Assembly (NCBI GenBank): GCA_026706595.1
Contig: JAPOYL010000021.1
Location: 1 to 64,000 of the forward strand
DNA length: 64,000 nucleotides
Origin: Gammaproteobacteria bacterium
GTDB taxonomy: Bacteria; Pseudomonadota; Gammaproteobacteria; UBA4575
Direction of reading: 5' to 3'
The notes under the pieces are model-generated. The model was given only the letters and a program-made list of their open reading frames with translations, had not been told where the DNA came from and did not search any database. Of this stretch, positions 61,983-64,000 are shown piece by piece (position 1 is the stretch's first letter; each line of letters begins with the position of its first letter). Made by a program: the position numbers and the translations under genes.

Positions 61983-63005
61983 TTATGTTGATTTGCCTGG
62001 GGCAGTGTCCGCCAGTTTAGCGGCCATCTCTGCTGCTACGCGGATGCTACCAGCATCTGCAATCCCTTGTCCTGCAATATCCAGTGCAGTGCCATGATCC
62101 ACAGAAGTGCGAATCAGGGGCAGGCCCAGTGTTACGTTAACGATGTTTCCAAAGTCGCCGTACTTTATCACGGGTAAACCTTGGTCATGGTACATTACGA
62201 CGATCACGTCTCTCATGCAGTGTTTCCTCCGGGCAAAGGCTGTGTCGGCAGGTATTGGCCCCTCTAGCTGCATGTCTTGTTTGCGAAGCCTGTCAAGCGC
62301 CGGGCCAATGATTTCCTTTTCCTCGGATCCCAGATGCCCATCCTCGCCTGCATGAGGGTTCAATCCGCATACGCTGATGTGCGGGTTTTCGATGCCGAAC
62401 CGGTTAATCAAATCGTGATGCAAGACCCCCAGCACCTCTTCAATGCGCTGCGCCGTGATCCGGGCAGGCACATCAGCAACCGCCAGATGAGTGGTCATGA
62501 GTGCCACACGGAGAACTTGTGCTGTTCCTGTGCTGCCCATCTCATTGCTGAGCAGCATGACCGGACAGCCTCCTGTTCTCTCAGCAAAAAATTCTGTATG
62601 CCCTGAAAAAAAAATGCCCGCTTCGTTGATGATGCTTTTTTGTACAGGGCCTGTTGCCACTGCCTGGCAGACATCCGCCCGGGCAAGACCAATCGCAGTA
62701 TTCAGGGTCTCGATGACGTAATTCGAATTTTCGACATCCAGCTCTCCTGGAATAACCTGATTCGGGACCGGGATGTCGACAACCTTGAGCCGTCCGGGAT
62801 TATGGGGTGTTGGTATATCCTCCGGGTTGAAGATGCTTACAGACACGTCGATACGCAGTTGCCTGGCAAGACTTTCCAACAGCACTTTGCTGGCAACAGC
62901 TACGATCTCGAATGCAAGTGTCTGCTGGGCGAGCTTGAGCACGATTTCCGGCCCGATGCCGGCAGGCTCACCAGGCGTTACAGCAATGCGGGGGACGGGT
63001 TGCAT
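61983..63005 (-). CDS. pdxA: 4-hydroxythreonine-4-phosphate dehydrogenase
   Basis: RIAVTPGEPAGIGPEIVLKLAQ; SGHTEFFAERTGG; MYHDQGLPVIKYGDFGNIVNVTLGLPLIRTSVDHGTALDIAG. Confidence 0.97.
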   Translation of the reverse strand: MQPVPRIAVTPGEPAGIGPEIVLKLAQQTLAFEIVAVASKVLLESLARQLRIDVSVSIFNPEDIPTPHNPGRLKVVDIPVPNQVIPGELDVENSNYVIETLNTAIGLARADVCQAVATGPVQKSIINEAGIFFSGHTEFFAERTGGCPVMLLSNEMGSTGTAQVLRVALMTTHLAVADVPARITAQRIEEVLGVLHHDLINRFGIENPHISVCGLNPHAGEDGHLGSEEKEIIGPALDRLRKQDMQLEGPIPADTAFARRKHCMRDVIVVMYHDQGLPVIKYGDFGNIVNVTLGLPLIRTSVDHGTALDIAGQGIADAGSIRVAAEMAAKLADTAPGKST

Positions 63006-63043
63006 GGTGCAGTCGACAGATGCAGGTGGCTAGAAAGCCGGGG

Positions 63044-64000
63044 TCAGTTAGAGGAGCGCAACCGATTCTCTATATAACTCTCATCGCGAAGCCGTCTTAG
63101 CCACAATTCGGTTTCTTCCTCGATTTTTCTTTGCCTGATTTGTGCCAGGGCTTTGGCACGGATTGCTTCCTGGGTATTGTCATGTTTGCGCACGTCCAGT
63201 AATTGCACGATGTGCCAGCCAAACTGGGTGCGAAACGGCTCACTGATCTGCTTGGGTTCCAGATTGTCAACAACTCCCTTGAACTCAGGTACAAAAGTGC
63301 CTGAAACGGTCCATCCCAATTGTCCACCGTTGAAAGCGCTGCCCAGGTCCTCGGAGTATTCTTTGGCGAGCTCACCAAAATCCTCGCCCGCCTCTACCCT
63401 GGACTTGATACCTTCCAGTTTTGTCTCGGCAGCTTCCTCGGACAACAAGGCATTGGTGCGGATCAGGATATGGCGTGCCAGAACCTGGTCAACCATGGTT
63501 TCCTTTTGTATTTCTCGCAGGTCTAAAAGCTTGAAAATATGGAAACCTGAAGGGCTCTGGATGATTTTGCTTATTTCACCCGGGCTCATCTGGTTAATCT
63601 GCTGCAAGAAAATCTGCGGCAGTTGAGCCCTGTCACGCCAACCCAGATCACCACCCTGGAGTGCATCCTGGGCATCGGAAGCAGCAATGGCGAGTTGGGT
63701 GAAATTGCTTCCGGATACGGCACGCTCGTACACTGAAGTAGCACGGCTTGCGGCATTTTCGATTTGATCCGGTTTTGGGCCCTCCGGGACTGCAATCAGT
63801 ATGTGTGCAACATGATATTCATGCTCTTTTTGCAACAACTCGCCTTCTGACCGATTGAGCAACTCTTCGATTTCGGTTTCTGATACCTGGATATTTTGAT
63901 CAATGATGCGTTTGCGCAACTGCTCTATGATCATCTCATCCCTGATCTGATTCCTGAACACCGCATAATCCAATCCCTGCTGCAGCAGCGTATCGCGAAA
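63044..64000 (-). CDS. surA: Periplasmic chaperone / PpiC-type peptidyl-prolyl isomerase SurA, N-terminus beyond window
   Basis: Two parvulin domains: YHVAHILIAVPEGPKPDQIENA...GGDLGWRDRAQLPQIF and ARHILIRTNALLSEEAAETKLEGI...NGGQLGWTVSGTFVPEF; upstream of pdxA-rsmA-apaGH. Confidence 0.94.
   Translation of the reverse strand, partial: FRDTLLQQGLDYAVFRNQIRDEMIIEQLRKRIIDQNIQVSETEIEELLNRSEGELLQKEHEYHVAHILIAVPEGPKPDQIENAASRATSVYERAVSGSNFTQLAIAASDAQDALQGGDLGWRDRAQLPQIFLQQINQMSPGEISKIIQSPSGFHIFKLLDLREIQKETMVDQVLARHILIRTNALLSEEAAETKLEGIKSRVEAGEDFGELAKEYSEDLGSAFNGGQLGWTVSGTFVPEFKGVVDNLEPKQISEPFRTQFGWHIVQLLDVRKHDNTQEAIRAKALAQIRQRKIEEETELWLRRLRDESYIENRLRSSN

Overview
The window reads as one stretch of a gammaproteobacterial-type chromosome, mostly housekeeping genes. 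In order it holds algH(partial)-gshB-rsmE-ahcY-metK; a tripartite RND efflux operon; a Rieske oxygenase facing a cytochrome P450; tkt-gap-pgk-pyk-fba (class I); glnK-amtB; bioD; purC/purE-purK; rpe-trpE-trpG-trpD-trpC; speD, coq7, rplM-rpsI, rpiA and ilvA; an H1-like lysine-rich repeat gene; 6S RNA-zapA; pepP-ubiH-ubiI; tupABC-like transport genes; gcvH, tpx, lgt-thyA-folA; and apaH-apaG-rsmA-hyp-pdxA-surA(partial). The most unusual object is the 668-aa minus-strand protein at 13157..15163. Its N-terminal ~215 aa look like a GPP34/GOLPH3 (Vps74-like) domain, fused to a C-terminal cytochrome P450 with an intact heme-Cys motif but an atypical I-helix. It lies tail-to-tail with a Rieske non-heme iron oxygenase, and I see no dedicated redox partner gene nearby. 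The P450 upstream region carries two inverted repeats. Other points are a 6S RNA not listed in the ORF track, a candidate small RNA or 3' UTR before rplM, and structured leaders before tkt and metK. I found no CRISPR array, rRNA, tRNA or transposase. All calls come from reading the sequence and recalled family knowledge; no database search was run.
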